Source: Glaciecola amylolytica (GTDB taxonomy: Bacteria > Bacteroidota > Bacteroidia > Flavobacteriales_D > Crocinitomicaceae). Taken from it: 64,000 bases of DNA. Positions 51,776-60,410 of this stretch are shown piece after piece. The stretch lies in contig CP034120.1 in the NCBI GenBank assembly GCA_003856375.1, positions 3,715,501 to 3,779,500 of the forward strand. The letters are read 5' to 3'. How positions within the stretch are numbered: position 1 is the stretch's first letter; each line of letters begins with the position of its first letter. The notes below the pieces were generated by a model. It made no database searches. It saw only the letters and a program-made list of their open reading frames with translations, and had not been told where the DNA came from. The position numbers and the translations under genes are program-made.

Positions 51776-52258
51776 CTATTTACGTTTTAAGCTCCATTTT
51801 CCGGTGTATTCTGTAAAATTTCCATTCAATTTAAATTTGAAGGTTCCACCCTTAACCGCATACTTTCGAAAAAATTGATCATACACTCCATCCAACTCTA
51901 TTGGCCCTGAGATTATTCCATCTTGATTATTCAACATGTTGAAGTTTGAAACCTCTTCCTCCAAATAACCTATTCCAGTGAGTTTTTGATGATTTACTTT
52001 ATACAAGGTAATGGAAGCAGAACCCTTTGCTTGTTCTTTCAAATAAATCACGTTCTTTTCATTTTTTAAATTGTCCGTACCGGTATTTTTCTTGTACTTC
52101 TCGAAAATATATCGTTCTCCTTCCCACACATCACCGGAACTGAATTCCAAACGAAATATGTACACTTTTTTTGCATTTTCCTTGATGCATGAATTTGCAA
52201 GCAAACAAACCCATAAAAATCCAATCACCATTGGTAAACGCTTTAGTATCTTCCTCAT
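51776..52258 (-). CDS. Lipoprotein of unknown function, second of a pair
   Basis: A 160-residue protein with a lipoprotein signal peptide (VCLLANSC, Cys24). The remainder is beta-rich (VYIFRLEFSSGDVWEGERYIFEKY, FKFKLNGNFTEYTGKWSLKRK). The start is set at the ATG at 52258 because it overlaps the stop of the upstream gene as ATGA; an ATG nine bases earlier is also in frame. No family recognised. It is cotranscribed with the upstream lipoprotein. Confidence 0.62.
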   Translation of the reverse strand: MRKILKRLPMVIGFLWVCLLANSCIKENAKKVYIFRLEFSSGDVWEGERYIFEKYKKNTGTDNLKNEKNVIYLKEQAKGSASITLYKVNHQKLTGIGYLEEEVSNFNMLNNQDGIISGPIELDGVYDQFFRKYAVKGGTFKFKLNGNFTEYTGKWSLKRK

Positions 52259-52701
52259 TTTATCCATTTTAATTCAATGATTCCAGTAGAAGTATCCTTG
52301 GGGCTTGTATAATGAATCGTCAGTTTCTCTTTCGATAAATCATAAGAATCTATGTTGCTATAGCCGGTAGAATAAAGGGCAGAAGCCCCAAAATAAGATT
52401 CTACATGTGAGTAGGTCTTACTTTCGTATGTCTTATTTCCATTTTTTCCTTTCTCAAAATAAACCCAGATCGCCCACAAACCATTATTATCTATTTCCGA
52501 TTGAAACCGATAATAATTATATGATTTTCCGGGACCATATCCCAGGCAATGATACGTTTCCTGCGTTCCGTTTTGAAGTGTACGTGTAAGGGTCATTTCG
52601 TACTTTCCCTTTTTCATTTTTGCAATCGATTGTTTTTTGCAGGAAAACAGCAGCAACAGTAACAAACATCCGAATAAACCGTTCGATATAAAAGTCTTCA
52701 T
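52255..52701 (-). CDS. Lipoprotein of unknown function, first of a pair
   Basis: A 148-residue protein with lipoprotein signal peptide (LLLLLFSC, Cys21). The body is beta-rich (YEMTLTRTLQNGTQETYHCLGYGPGK, KLTIHYTSPKDTSTGIIELKWIK). No family recognised. It overlaps the second lipoprotein by four bases. A weak AT-rich upstream region may hold its promoter, but no good -7 box was found. Confidence 0.62.
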   Translation of the reverse strand: MKTFISNGLFGCLLLLLLFSCKKQSIAKMKKGKYEMTLTRTLQNGTQETYHCLGYGPGKSYNYYRFQSEIDNNGLWAIWVYFEKGKNGNKTYESKTYSHVESYFGASALYSTGYSNIDSYDLSKEKLTIHYTSPKDTSTGIIELKWIK

Positions 52702-52828
52702 GAGGAAGAAAATATTAGGTAGTATCTCTTTTTAAAATCGGTGCAACCAATTCATATCACAATATATAAATAATTTTATACGTTGAATAAGTTCAGAGAA
52801 TTTCTATCATCTAATTATTTCCATTTTA

Positions 52829-53686
52829 ATGAAAACCATTGAACTAAAATCGCTCAAACTGCAAGCCTCCATTTCGTTGAAGGGTGCAGAACTCATCTTC
52901 TTTGGAAATGAAAAAACAGGAAATATCCTTTGGTCCAAACAAACCGCTCATTGGAACCGCGTGGCTCCGAATCTTTTTCCGATTGTGGGAAGATTGCTGA
53001 ATGATTCCTATACTTTTCAAGGAAAATCGTATTCGCTTTCGCAGCACGGTTTTGCACGCGACCGGGAATTTGAAGTGGCGGAACAACATGAAACAAAAGT
53101 GCGTTTACGCCTGATTTCTGACGCTGAATCCTTGCTGATTTATCCTTTTTCTTTTGTGTTTGATGTGATTTATTCGCTTTCAGAAACGGGGCTTGCCATT
53201 TCTTATGAAACCCAAAATACCGGAGAAGAAACGATGCATTATTCCGTTGGTGGACACCCCGCATTTCAATTGGATGAACCTTTGGAGAATTATTACCTGG
53301 AATTTGATGAGGCAATCCAACTGGAACGGGAGGAATTAGCAGGAAGTTATTTTTCAGGAGAAACTGCTTATTACGGAGTTTCAACTCATTTGAATTTAAG
53401 CAATGAACTCTTTGAGAATGATGCATTCGTATTAAAGAATCCGCACTTTCGATCGGTTTCATTAAAGCACATCGATGGAAAAACACTTGTTCGAATGAGT
53501 TGTAATTCCTGGACTGCGATTGGCTTCTGGACGAAGAAAGACGCTCCTTTTCTGTGCATCGAGCCTTGGTGGGGCTGGGCAGATGGCGTGGATTCAAGTG
53601 GAAAACTGGAAGAGAAAGCGGGAATCAGAAGTTTGGATTCGGGTGAGAAGGAAATTTTTAAATATGAATTGAAAATGGATCATTGA
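52829..53686 (+). CDS. Aldose 1-epimerase family protein (LacX/YeaD-like)
   Basis: Galactose-mutarotase-fold protein expected to interconvert anomers of an aldose or sugar phosphate, or to bind one. The 285-residue protein has SVGGHPAFQL with the catalytic-type histidine (about H146) and a late acidic residue in CIEPWWGWAD (about E251), plus RVAPNLFPIVGRL near 48-60. The match to the LacX-like subgroup is good, the substrate unknown. It is a single gene divergent from the lipoprotein pair. Confidence 0.87.
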   Translation: MKTIELKSLKLQASISLKGAELIFFGNEKTGNILWSKQTAHWNRVAPNLFPIVGRLLNDSYTFQGKSYSLSQHGFARDREFEVAEQHETKVRLRLISDAESLLIYPFSFVFDVIYSLSETGLAISYETQNTGEETMHYSVGGHPAFQLDEPLENYYLEFDEAIQLEREELAGSYFSGETAYYGVSTHLNLSNELFENDAFVLKNPHFRSVSLKHIDGKTLVRMSCNSWTAIGFWTKKDAPFLCIEPWWGWADGVDSSGKLEEKAGIRSLDSGEKEIFKYELKMDH

Positions 53687-53717
53687 AAAGATTTCGAATA
53701 CGCCCTTACTTTTCAAT
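53682..53717. terminator. Possible hairpin between convergent genes
   Basis: ATTGAAAAG (53682-53690) pairs with CTTTTCAAT (53709-53717) around an 18-base loop, overlapping the stops of the epimerase-like and CNNM genes. AT-rich and weak; same family as the pairs at 4494-4562 and 25554-25601. Confidence 0.3.
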
Positions 53718-54970
53718 TAATCCCGGGTTAATCTGATAATCTCGATTCTGCGATCCGTCACTTCTTCTATAACCAAAATCCATTTGCCGATGGTCAGCTC
53801 TTCTCCACCCTGCGGAATGAATTCCAATTGGTTAATGGCCAGGCCTCCCAATGTTTCATAAGATTCGGATTCCGGAAGTTTCAATCCGTAAGTTCTGTTC
53901 AGATAAGAGATCTCAGCACGGGCTGAAAAGCGGTAGCTGTTTTCGTCAATTTGCTCTTCCAGCCAATCTTCGTCGTCGTGTTCGTCTTCGATTTCTCCGA
54001 AAATCTGTTCGATTACATCTTCAATCGTCACCACTCCGGATGTTCCGCCGTATTCGTCTACAACCACTGCTATCGACTGGCTTTTCTTCGTAAATAACTC
54101 CAATAATTCTTTTCCCGGAATTGCTTCAGGAACAAAAGAAATCGGTCGAAGAATTTGCGTAATAGTAGTTGGTTTTTTAAACAACTCGTAGGAATGCACA
54201 TATCCGATGATATTGTCAACGGAATCGCGATACAAAAGCAATTTGGACAAACGGGTTTCAACAAATTTCGCCAGAAGGTTTTCAATGCTTTCTTCCACGT
54301 CAATGGCTTCAATTTCCATGCGTGGAACCATGCAGTCGCGCGCTTTTATTTTGGAAAAATCCAAGGCATTCTGAAGGATTTGAATTTCATTTCCCAAATC
54401 TCCTTCTTCTTCCATGCGCTCATTGACATCCTGCACAAAATGCTGCAAATCGGTCTTGGAAAATACTTTTTCAGACTGTTCGACATGAATTCCGAAGATC
54501 CGGAGAAGTCCGTTACTTGCCCAAACGATCAGTTTTGTAGGAACATACAACAGCCAGTAAATCACCCACATGGGAGCCGATCCCAGGCGGAAAATTCCGT
54601 TCGGATTGATTTGAAAAATGACTTTCGGAAAGAATTCCGCAATTGAAAGAACAATCAGGGTCGAAATAATCGTCTGCAGAAGCACAATCAGGTATTCCTG
54701 TTTGATTCCCCAGGAATCGATCACCGGATCGAGCGCTTCGGCCATATAGATTCCGAAAATAACGATCCCGACATTATTTGCCAGCAGAAGTGTAGCCAGA
54801 AAATGGCCATCTTTTCCATAGAAAACATTCAGTAATTTACTGTACCAGGTATTCTTGCTTCGATCCAACTCTACTTTCAGGCGATTGGAGGAAACAAACG
54901 CTATTTCCATTCCTGAAGAATATGCAGAAAATAGTAGTGACGCAAGAATAATAATGACGGAAGAATCCAT
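53717..54970 (-). CDS. CNNM/CorC-HlyC family membrane protein with CBS domains
   Basis: A 417-residue protein: DUF21/CNNM membrane domain with helices around 5-25, 55-80, 90-112 and 128-150 (about 1-175), two CBS motifs (about 195-310, RDCMVPRMEIEAIDVEESIENLL), and a CorC_HlyC domain (about 325-410, YRFSARAEISYLNRTYGLKLPESESYETLGGL). The family is linked to Mg2+/divalent-cation transport; the flavobacterial gliding protein GldE is also a member, but no gld genes are next to this one, so I do not use that name. It follows purD by 36 bases on the same strand. Confidence 0.88.
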   Translation of the reverse strand: MDSSVIIILASLLFSAYSSGMEIAFVSSNRLKVELDRSKNTWYSKLLNVFYGKDGHFLATLLLANNVGIVIFGIYMAEALDPVIDSWGIKQEYLIVLLQTIISTLIVLSIAEFFPKVIFQINPNGIFRLGSAPMWVIYWLLYVPTKLIVWASNGLLRIFGIHVEQSEKVFSKTDLQHFVQDVNERMEEEGDLGNEIQILQNALDFSKIKARDCMVPRMEIEAIDVEESIENLLAKFVETRLSKLLLYRDSVDNIIGYVHSYELFKKPTTITQILRPISFVPEAIPGKELLELFTKKSQSIAVVVDEYGGTSGVVTIEDVIEQIFGEIEDEHDDEDWLEEQIDENSYRFSARAEISYLNRTYGLKLPESESYETLGGLAINQLEFIPQGGEELTIGKWILVIEEVTDRRIEIIRLTRD

Positions 54971-55006
54971 TCAACTACTGTAAAGTAGAAAATTACTAAA
55001 TTTTAT

Positions 55007-56281
55007 TCAGACCACATCAAAACCGATGTCCTTTCTAAAATAAGCGTTGTCGAATGAGATTTTTTCAATACTTGCATAAGATCGCTCTAACGCAGCATCC
55101 AGATTTCTACCATAAGAAGTTACAGCTAATACACGACCTCCATTGGATAAAACCACCGGACCATCACTGGAAGTTCCTGCATGGAAAACCAGGCTGTCTG
55201 TAACACTGTTGATTCCGTTGATTACTTTTCCTTTTTCATATGCATCCGGATATCCTCCTGAAACCATCATGACCGTACAAGCGCTTCTTTCTTCGAATTG
55301 AATATCACATTCGGAAAGTGTGTTTGTAGCAACTCCTTCCAGCAAGTCAATCAAATCGGATTTCAAACGCGGCATCACCACCTCTGTTTCAGGATCTCCC
55401 ATTCTGCAATTGTATTCAATCACATATGGTTCTCCTTTTACGTTGATCAAGCCAAAGAAAATGAATCCTTTATACACAATTCCATCTGCTTTAAGACCTT
55501 TCACCGTTGGAATAATGATTTGATTTTCAATCTTATCCATGAATGCCTTGTCGCAGAAAGGAACCGGGGAAACTGCTCCCATTCCACCTGTATTCAATCC
55601 TGAATCTCCTTCTCCGATGCGTTTGTAATCTTTTGCTTCCGGAAGGATTTTATAGGAATCTCCGTCTGTTAAAACAAACACAGAACATTCTATTCCTTTT
55701 AAGAACTGTTCAATTACTACACGGGAAGAAGCATCACCGAATTTTGCGTCGGCAAGCATGCTTTTCAATTCGTCTTTTGCCTCTTTCAAGGTTTCAGGAA
55801 TCAATACTCCTTTTCCAGCTGCCAAACCATCTGCTTTCAAGACGTAAGGAGCTTTCATACCTTCAAGAAAAGTATAACCCTGCTCTAAAGTGTCTTTGGT
55901 AAATGTTGCATATTTTGCTGTAGGGATGTGATGACGCATCATGAACGCTTTTGCGAAATCCTTACTTCCTTCTAACTGAGCTGCTTCTTTATTCGGTCCG
56001 ATAACCGGCACGCTTTTCAATTTGCTGTCTGCCAGAAAGAAATCGTGAATTCCCTGAACAAGCGGATCTTCCGGCCCAACAATGACCATGTTGATGTTCT
56101 CAGCAATAACAAACTCTTTGATAGCAGGGAAATCAGTCGCAGAAATATCTACGTTCGTCCCGTGAAGTCGGGTTCCGGCGTTACCCGGAGCAATAAACAA
56201 TTGTTCCAAATGAGAACTTTGGGAAATCTTCCATGCTATGGCATGTTCTCGTCCTCCCGAACCCAACAATAAAATACGCAT
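55007..56281 (-). CDS. purD: Phosphoribosylamine-glycine ligase (GAR synthetase)
   Basis: Joins 5-phosphoribosylamine and glycine using ATP in step 2 of purine synthesis. The 424-residue ATP-grasp enzyme has MRILLLGSGGREHAIAWK at the N-terminus, YVLKADGLAAGKGVLIP (about 146-162), and RMGDPETEVVMPRLKSDL. It starts one base after purQ, so the two purine genes are one operon. Confidence 0.97.
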   Translation of the reverse strand: MRILLLGSGGREHAIAWKISQSSHLEQLFIAPGNAGTRLHGTNVDISATDFPAIKEFVIAENINMVIVGPEDPLVQGIHDFFLADSKLKSVPVIGPNKEAAQLEGSKDFAKAFMMRHHIPTAKYATFTKDTLEQGYTFLEGMKAPYVLKADGLAAGKGVLIPETLKEAKDELKSMLADAKFGDASSRVVIEQFLKGIECSVFVLTDGDSYKILPEAKDYKRIGEGDSGLNTGGMGAVSPVPFCDKAFMDKIENQIIIPTVKGLKADGIVYKGFIFFGLINVKGEPYVIEYNCRMGDPETEVVMPRLKSDLIDLLEGVATNTLSECDIQFEERSACTVMMVSGGYPDAYEKGKVINGINSVTDSLVFHAGTSSDGPVVLSNGGRVLAVTSYGRNLDAALERSYASIEKISFDNAYFRKDIGFDVV

Positions 56282-56282
56282 A

Positions 56283-56969
56283 TTAACAGAATTTCAAGAT
56301 TGATTCAAAGAAACGTTTTCCATCTTCGTTTGCCAAAGCGGCATCAGCAGCACGTTCCGGGTGCGGCATCATTCCAAATACATTTCTTCCCGGATTACAA
56401 ATCCCGGCGATGTTATGTAATGATCCATTCGGATTGCTTGCATCGGAAATCTGTCCCTCTTCATCCGAATAATGAAACAATACCTGATCATTATCCAAAA
56501 TCGATTTCATGACATCATCCTGAGCATAGAATCTTCCTTCTCCGTGAGCGATCGGAATTTTATAAGCACGAGCTCCATCCAATCCTTTTGTGATTGCACT
56601 GTTGGATGTTGCAGGTTTCAAATGCACATTTTTACAAATGAACTTTTGGTTGTTGTTGTGTAACAAAGCTCCCTGCAACAAACCGCTTTCCGTCAAAATC
56701 TGAAAACCGTTGCAAATTCCCATTACGTAACCACCTTTGTTTGCATGGTTCATAATCTCTCCCATAATCGGAGACAATTTTGCAATAGCACCTGAACGCA
56801 GGTAATCTCCGTAGGAAAATCCGCCGGGAAGCACCACAAAATCCGCACCTTTCAGGTTTGTATCTTTATGCCATAAACGTTCTACTTGTTGGCCCATAAT
56901 TGTTTCAAGGACATACACCATGTCTTCATCACAATTGGAACCCGGAAAGGTAACAACACCAAATTTCAT
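56283..56969 (-). CDS. purQ: Phosphoribosylformylglycinamidine synthase, glutaminase subunit PurQ
   Basis: Releases ammonia from glutamine for FGAM synthesis. The 228-residue class I glutamine amidotransferase has nucleophile C86 (MGICNGFQIL) and the His/Glu pair in MMPHPERA. I chose the ATG at 56969 (MKFGVVTFPGSNCDED), the family's usual start; 19 further codons are open. PurQ normally pairs with PurL and PurS, which must be encoded elsewhere. Confidence 0.93.
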   Translation of the reverse strand: MKFGVVTFPGSNCDEDMVYVLETIMGQQVERLWHKDTNLKGADFVVLPGGFSYGDYLRSGAIAKLSPIMGEIMNHANKGGYVMGICNGFQILTESGLLQGALLHNNNQKFICKNVHLKPATSNSAITKGLDGARAYKIPIAHGEGRFYAQDDVMKSILDNDQVLFHYSDEEGQISDASNPNGSLHNIAGICNPGRNVFGMMPHPERAADAALANEDGKRFFESILKFC

Positions 56970-57013
56970 TGATCTATTTTTGCGACGGAAGCCCGTCAAT
57001 TCATGAATGGCAA

Positions 57014-57021
57014 CAAAGTTA
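57014..57021 (-). promoter_or_regulatory. Putative purQ-purD promoter (-7 box)
   Basis: TAACTTTG on the minus strand, 44 bases before the purQ ATG. A small hairpin GACGG-GCTT-CCGTC (56984-56997) lies in the leader between it and the start codon. Confidence 0.4.
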
Positions 57022-57031
57022 GTCAATCTAC

Positions 57032-58003
57032 TCAGACAACCATATATGAAATGAGGAAAAATTTAGCAACAGCGATCACTAATGTGAGGTAAAAAAAGAT
57101 ACTCGCTACCCGTTGCCAGATTCTGTGGATAAAGGCAAATGTGAAGAAAAAGCTCAGAGGAATGAACAGGAAACTGATCCATTCAGACTGTTGATAAATA
57201 ATAATTTCGGCTGCGCCCAGCAGCAGCGTGCCCACTAAAACCCAGATCAGAGCGCGATTCAGCTTTTTGAAGCGAATGTTACTCACCCGAACCCGAATCT
57301 GAATTCCGATGATACTCAACATGAACAAAATCATGATTGCCGCCGATGTTCCGTAAAAGAATACTTCTTCGTATTTAATCAGCGAGGAATGTTTCAGAAT
57401 CCGGGTAGAAATCGTGTGGCCGGAAATCCACCAATAGGATAATCCGTTTGCAATCGGGATCAAAAATCCGATGATCATCAGGAGCCATTGTCTGAAACTA
57501 AACGGATGCAATGCCCACGCCGAAAACCAAAACGGAACGATTAACGCTGCGCTTGGTGGAAGGAATGAAGCAGACAATCCAATAAAAAAAGCACTGTTGA
57601 AGGAAGATTGCAGGTTGGATTCATTTCCCTTTAAGCGGAACAACAAACGCAAAGACTGAAGCAGGAATAAATGGCAGATTAATACCGCATCGACCTGATA
57701 AAATGAGTGCGAAAGACTCATCAGAACGACGTAAAACAAGGAAGGTCCGTAATTATTCTTGTCTAAGAATTCGTGTTGATTGAAGAGAAAATTTAACTGG
57801 GCTGCATTTGCCAAAACAATAACGGATGCCAGAATGGAAGTCCACCAATAACTCAATTCACTTGTTTTCCCCCATAATCCAAGATCTATGACCTCAATGA
57901 TACTGTGAAATTGAAAATGTGCGTTCAGGAATTGAAAGCCAACTACAAGTGGAATCAACAGAAACAGAGCAAAAGGTCTGTTGTTTAAAAAAATACCAAT
58001 CAT
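57032..58003 (-). CDS. DUF6427 family membrane protein
   Basis: A 323-residue protein with about eight helices, typical of DUF6427, a Bacteroidota family of polytopic proteins with no assigned function (MIGIFLNNRPFALFLLIPLVVGF at the start; SFYQVDAVLICHLFLLQSLRLLFRL in the middle). I chose the ATG at 58003; an in-frame TTG at 58030 is weaker. It lies 62 bases upstream of purQ, a placement near purine genes I recall as recurrent for this family. Confidence 0.82.
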   Translation of the reverse strand: MIGIFLNNRPFALFLLIPLVVGFQFLNAHFQFHSIIEVIDLGLWGKTSELSYWWTSILASVIVLANAAQLNFLFNQHEFLDKNNYGPSLFYVVLMSLSHSFYQVDAVLICHLFLLQSLRLLFRLKGNESNLQSSFNSAFFIGLSASFLPPSAALIVPFWFSAWALHPFSFRQWLLMIIGFLIPIANGLSYWWISGHTISTRILKHSSLIKYEEVFFYGTSAAIMILFMLSIIGIQIRVRVSNIRFKKLNRALIWVLVGTLLLGAAEIIIYQQSEWISFLFIPLSFFFTFAFIHRIWQRVASIFFYLTLVIAVAKFFLISYMVV

Positions 58004-58033
58004 CGTTCTTTCAAAATTGAATTCCTGCAAAAA

Positions 58034-58063
58034 TAGAAAACCCCGACTTATTAAATCGGGGTT
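58034..58063 (-). terminator. Intrinsic terminator of the secreted-protein gene pair
   Basis: AACCCCGA and TCGGGGTT form an 8-pair stem (58039-58063). On the minus strand the hairpin is followed by TTCTATTTTTG. It lies 20 bases after the stop of the gene at 58083. Confidence 0.8.
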
Positions 58064-58082
58064 CTCTCAGTTATTTCGTTTA

Positions 58083-59057
58083 TTATTGTCTTACAATCCT
58101 TTTAACCGTCACAATGCCGTCTGATCTTGTGACTTTAATCAGATACACTCCGGCGTCCAAATGAGATAAATCTATCTGAATGTTATCGTGTTTTCCAATC
58201 TGGTAGTCATTCAACATACGGCCGCTTTCATCCAGAATTGAAACACTTCGTTCGTTGTTATCTGCAAACTCAATGGTCACATATTTCTCAATCGGATTCG
58301 GATACACCTTGAAATCAGATGCATTACTCAGCAAATTTCCAATCGGAGAATCAGTTTCCTCATGATGCGCACTTTTCAATCCGTTGCACCCGTCAATATA
58401 TGCTTCATACGTACCTGAACCCGTTGAAAATCCCGGACCGAAGTTCACGTAATTTCCAGCATCAAAATTCATGGTTCCATCCGAATAGAAATTCGAAGCA
58501 GCAGTTGTAAAAGAGAGATAATTATCTACTTCATACTTAACAACGCCGTGAGTATAATTGACATCAAGATCTGATGAATAGGTTGAATAGGGAACACAAG
58601 TCGCATTGACCGTATAATTGAATGTATGTTGCTCATAATAAATTCCCGCAATTTTCTTTTTGATTTCAAATTCAAATGATTCATTCATTCCCGGTTGAAC
58701 TCCAGCCTGGAAAGTCCACATAAACTGAAAAAACGTGAGACCATTATTAGCATCAAATTCAAAGTCGTAGGAATAATTATTACTCCCGGCACTGAAGTTC
58801 TGCACTCCCATCGTAGGATAGGAACAGATATAATCTCCGGATGCATGGCGCATAATGATCCTGTATTCTCTTCCATCCGTAAGATCAAGATTAAACAAAT
58901 TCGAACTACGGTTAATAAAGCCCCCGGCAACCACAGGGATCATGACTGAAAAATTCCCTGAGGTATTTACTCCATTATTGATACACTCACAGGGCGACTG
59001 TGCAATTGCCTGATTAAAAATCAGGATGAGACAAAAAGATAAGACTAACTTTTTCAT
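58083..59057 (-). CDS. Secreted protein with type A T9SS sorting domain
   Basis: A 324-residue exported protein: signal peptide 1-19 (ending AIAQ), a beta-rich body (about 20-245) of unknown fold containing four cysteines, and a clear type A T9SS C-terminal domain (about 250-324: VYPNPIEKYVTIEFAD, HLDAGVYLIKVTRSDGIVTVKRIVRQ). This domain is cleaved on export and replaced by a surface glycolipid link in studied species. Cotranscribed with the gene 29 bases upstream. Confidence 0.85.
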   Translation of the reverse strand: MKKLVLSFCLILIFNQAIAQSPCECINNGVNTSGNFSVMIPVVAGGFINRSSNLFNLDLTDGREYRIIMRHASGDYICSYPTMGVQNFSAGSNNYSYDFEFDANNGLTFFQFMWTFQAGVQPGMNESFEFEIKKKIAGIYYEQHTFNYTVNATCVPYSTYSSDLDVNYTHGVVKYEVDNYLSFTTAASNFYSDGTMNFDAGNYVNFGPGFSTGSGTYEAYIDGCNGLKSAHHEETDSPIGNLLSNASDFKVYPNPIEKYVTIEFADNNERSVSILDESGRMLNDYQIGKHDNIQIDLSHLDAGVYLIKVTRSDGIVTVKRIVRQ

Positions 59058-59086
59058 AATTGTTCAAATTAAGTTTGTAATTATGA

Positions 59087-59908
59087 TTAATTCGTCTTCG
59101 GAGCCGCCTGCTTCAATGCTTCCAATTCTTTCTTCAATTCGATGACATATAAAGTAAGCTCTTCAATTTTGCTTAGTAATAAAGCATCCATTTCTGCTAC
59201 ATCTAATCCGTTCTTCACCATTTCATCAGCCGAAGGAATATTCGGAAGGTGTTTGTTCAGCTTGATGTATTCATCCAATTCTTTCAGATCCAACATTTTG
59301 TAATTCTGATCGAAAACATAATCTGCCCAGTTCGCTGTTCCTTTTACGGCAACCTTCAGCCTTTCAGTCAAAATTCCTGTTTGGACATACAATTTATATC
59401 CGGAAGGCAAGCTCACCGTGCCGGGATCACCTACAAGCATATTTCCATTCACTGTAAGTTGGGCAGTCGGGTTATTTGTGTTTACACCAATTCTCCCGTT
59501 ATTTTTGAGAAACAACAGGTAATTGTCTCCGTAAACTCTCCAGAAATTGAGTCCTTCACTTCCGGTAGCCGAGACGTATTCCAGTCCCCACATTCCACCA
59601 CCTGATTCCGTATCTCCCCAAACAATCTGAGGCCCTCCATAAGAATTTCCTCCAGTCAGAAAAAGCATTTTTTGATGTAAGTGTAATCCCGCATTGGTAT
59701 TGGGGGATAAGGTATTAATTCCAAGAATACCTGTTGAAGTCAAGCGCATTCTCTCCAGCCCGTTCGTTTTAAAGTACAGATTTTTTTCAGTGGAGGTATT
59801 GGTACTTCCTAAGAAACTGGTTGATGTGTAATTGTTGCTTGATGTAGATACTTGTGCTTGCGCACCGATTGAGATCGCAATCCCAATGATTAGGGTCATT
59901 TTTTTCAT
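59087..59908 (-). CDS. Secreted tail-fibre-like protein
   Basis: A 273-residue exported protein: signal peptide 1-18 (ending AQA), a beta-helical-looking middle with the repeat LTSTGILGINTLSPN...GRIGVNTNNPTAQLTVNGN, and a C-terminal segment WADYVFDQNYKMLDLKELDEYIKLNKHLPNIPSADE followed by a coiled coil (about 240-268, LLSKIEELTLYVIELKKELEALK). This tail is very common in Bacteroidota and recalls phage tail-fibre trimerisation domains. It has no T9SS domain. A 12-base-arm inverted repeat lies just upstream of its start. Confidence 0.78.
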   Translation of the reverse strand: MKKMTLIIGIAISIGAQAQVSTSSNNYTSTSFLGSTNTSTEKNLYFKTNGLERMRLTSTGILGINTLSPNTNAGLHLHQKMLFLTGGNSYGGPQIVWGDTESGGGMWGLEYVSATGSEGLNFWRVYGDNYLLFLKNNGRIGVNTNNPTAQLTVNGNMLVGDPGTVSLPSGYKLYVQTGILTERLKVAVKGTANWADYVFDQNYKMLDLKELDEYIKLNKHLPNIPSADEMVKNGLDVAEMDALLLSKIEELTLYVIELKKELEALKQAAPKTN

Positions 59909-59922
59909 ATGGATAATGTGTT

Positions 59923-59952
59923 AGTTGCTTAAATATATCGATTTAAGCAACT
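59923..59952. promoter_or_regulatory. Inverted repeat in the leader of the tail-fibre-like gene
   Basis: AGTTGCTTAAAT and ATTTAAGCAACT, each 12 bases and exactly complementary, flank ATATCG. It is 14 bases from the ATG and downstream of the GNAT stop. Without a T-run it may be an operator, an RNA hairpin or a weak terminator. Confidence 0.5.
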
Positions 59953-59965
59953 TTATCGACACTAC

Positions 59966-60409
59966 TCAGAAAAAAAATCTTCCATTAATCCATTCTCCGT
60001 CTAAAATTGCATGATGTTTTTTGTAAAATGCGATTGCCGGTTCGTTCCAATCCAACACCTGCCAATCCATGCGTTTTACTCCGCGTTCTTTAGCAATGTC
60101 AACTACTTTGGAAAACAATTCGGAACCGATTCCACCTCTCCGGAATTCCGGTTTGACATAGAAATCTTCCAGATACAAACAACGGCCTTTCCAGGTGGAA
60201 TAAGATTGGTAAAACAAAGCGAAGCCAACGACCTCCTGAACGTCATTCTCCACAACCAATGCTTCGCAAACCGAATCTTCGAAAAGATCGATCCGCAATT
60301 GGTTCACTGTATTGATGACTTCATCCGGTGCTTTTTCATACAAAGCCAATTCACAGATCAAACTGTGAATTGCTTTCTCATCTCCTTGCCGCGCATCGCG
60401 AATTTTCAT
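59966..60409 (-). CDS. GNAT family N-acetyltransferase (SAT/polyamine-like)
   Basis: Acetyl-CoA-dependent acetyltransferase. The 147-residue protein has MKIRDARQGDEKAIHSLICELALYEKAPDEV, YLEDFYVKPEFRRGGIGSELFSKVVDIAKERG (acetyl-CoA loop RRGGIG) and QVLDWNEPAIAFYKKHHA, a pattern close to spermidine/spermine or thialysine acetyltransferases. Its start follows sprA by one base, so it is translated from the sprA transcript or a promoter inside it. Confidence 0.9.
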   Translation of the reverse strand: MKIRDARQGDEKAIHSLICELALYEKAPDEVINTVNQLRIDLFEDSVCEALVVENDVQEVVGFALFYQSYSTWKGRCLYLEDFYVKPEFRRGGIGSELFSKVVDIAKERGVKRMDWQVLDWNEPAIAFYKKHHAILDGEWINGRFFF

Positions 60410-60410
60410 T

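Noticed and set aside
53717-54970. Naming the CNNM/CorC protein GldE.
   Set aside because: GldE shares this architecture, but no gldD or other gld gene adjoins and the family is large; the sequence alone does not separate them.
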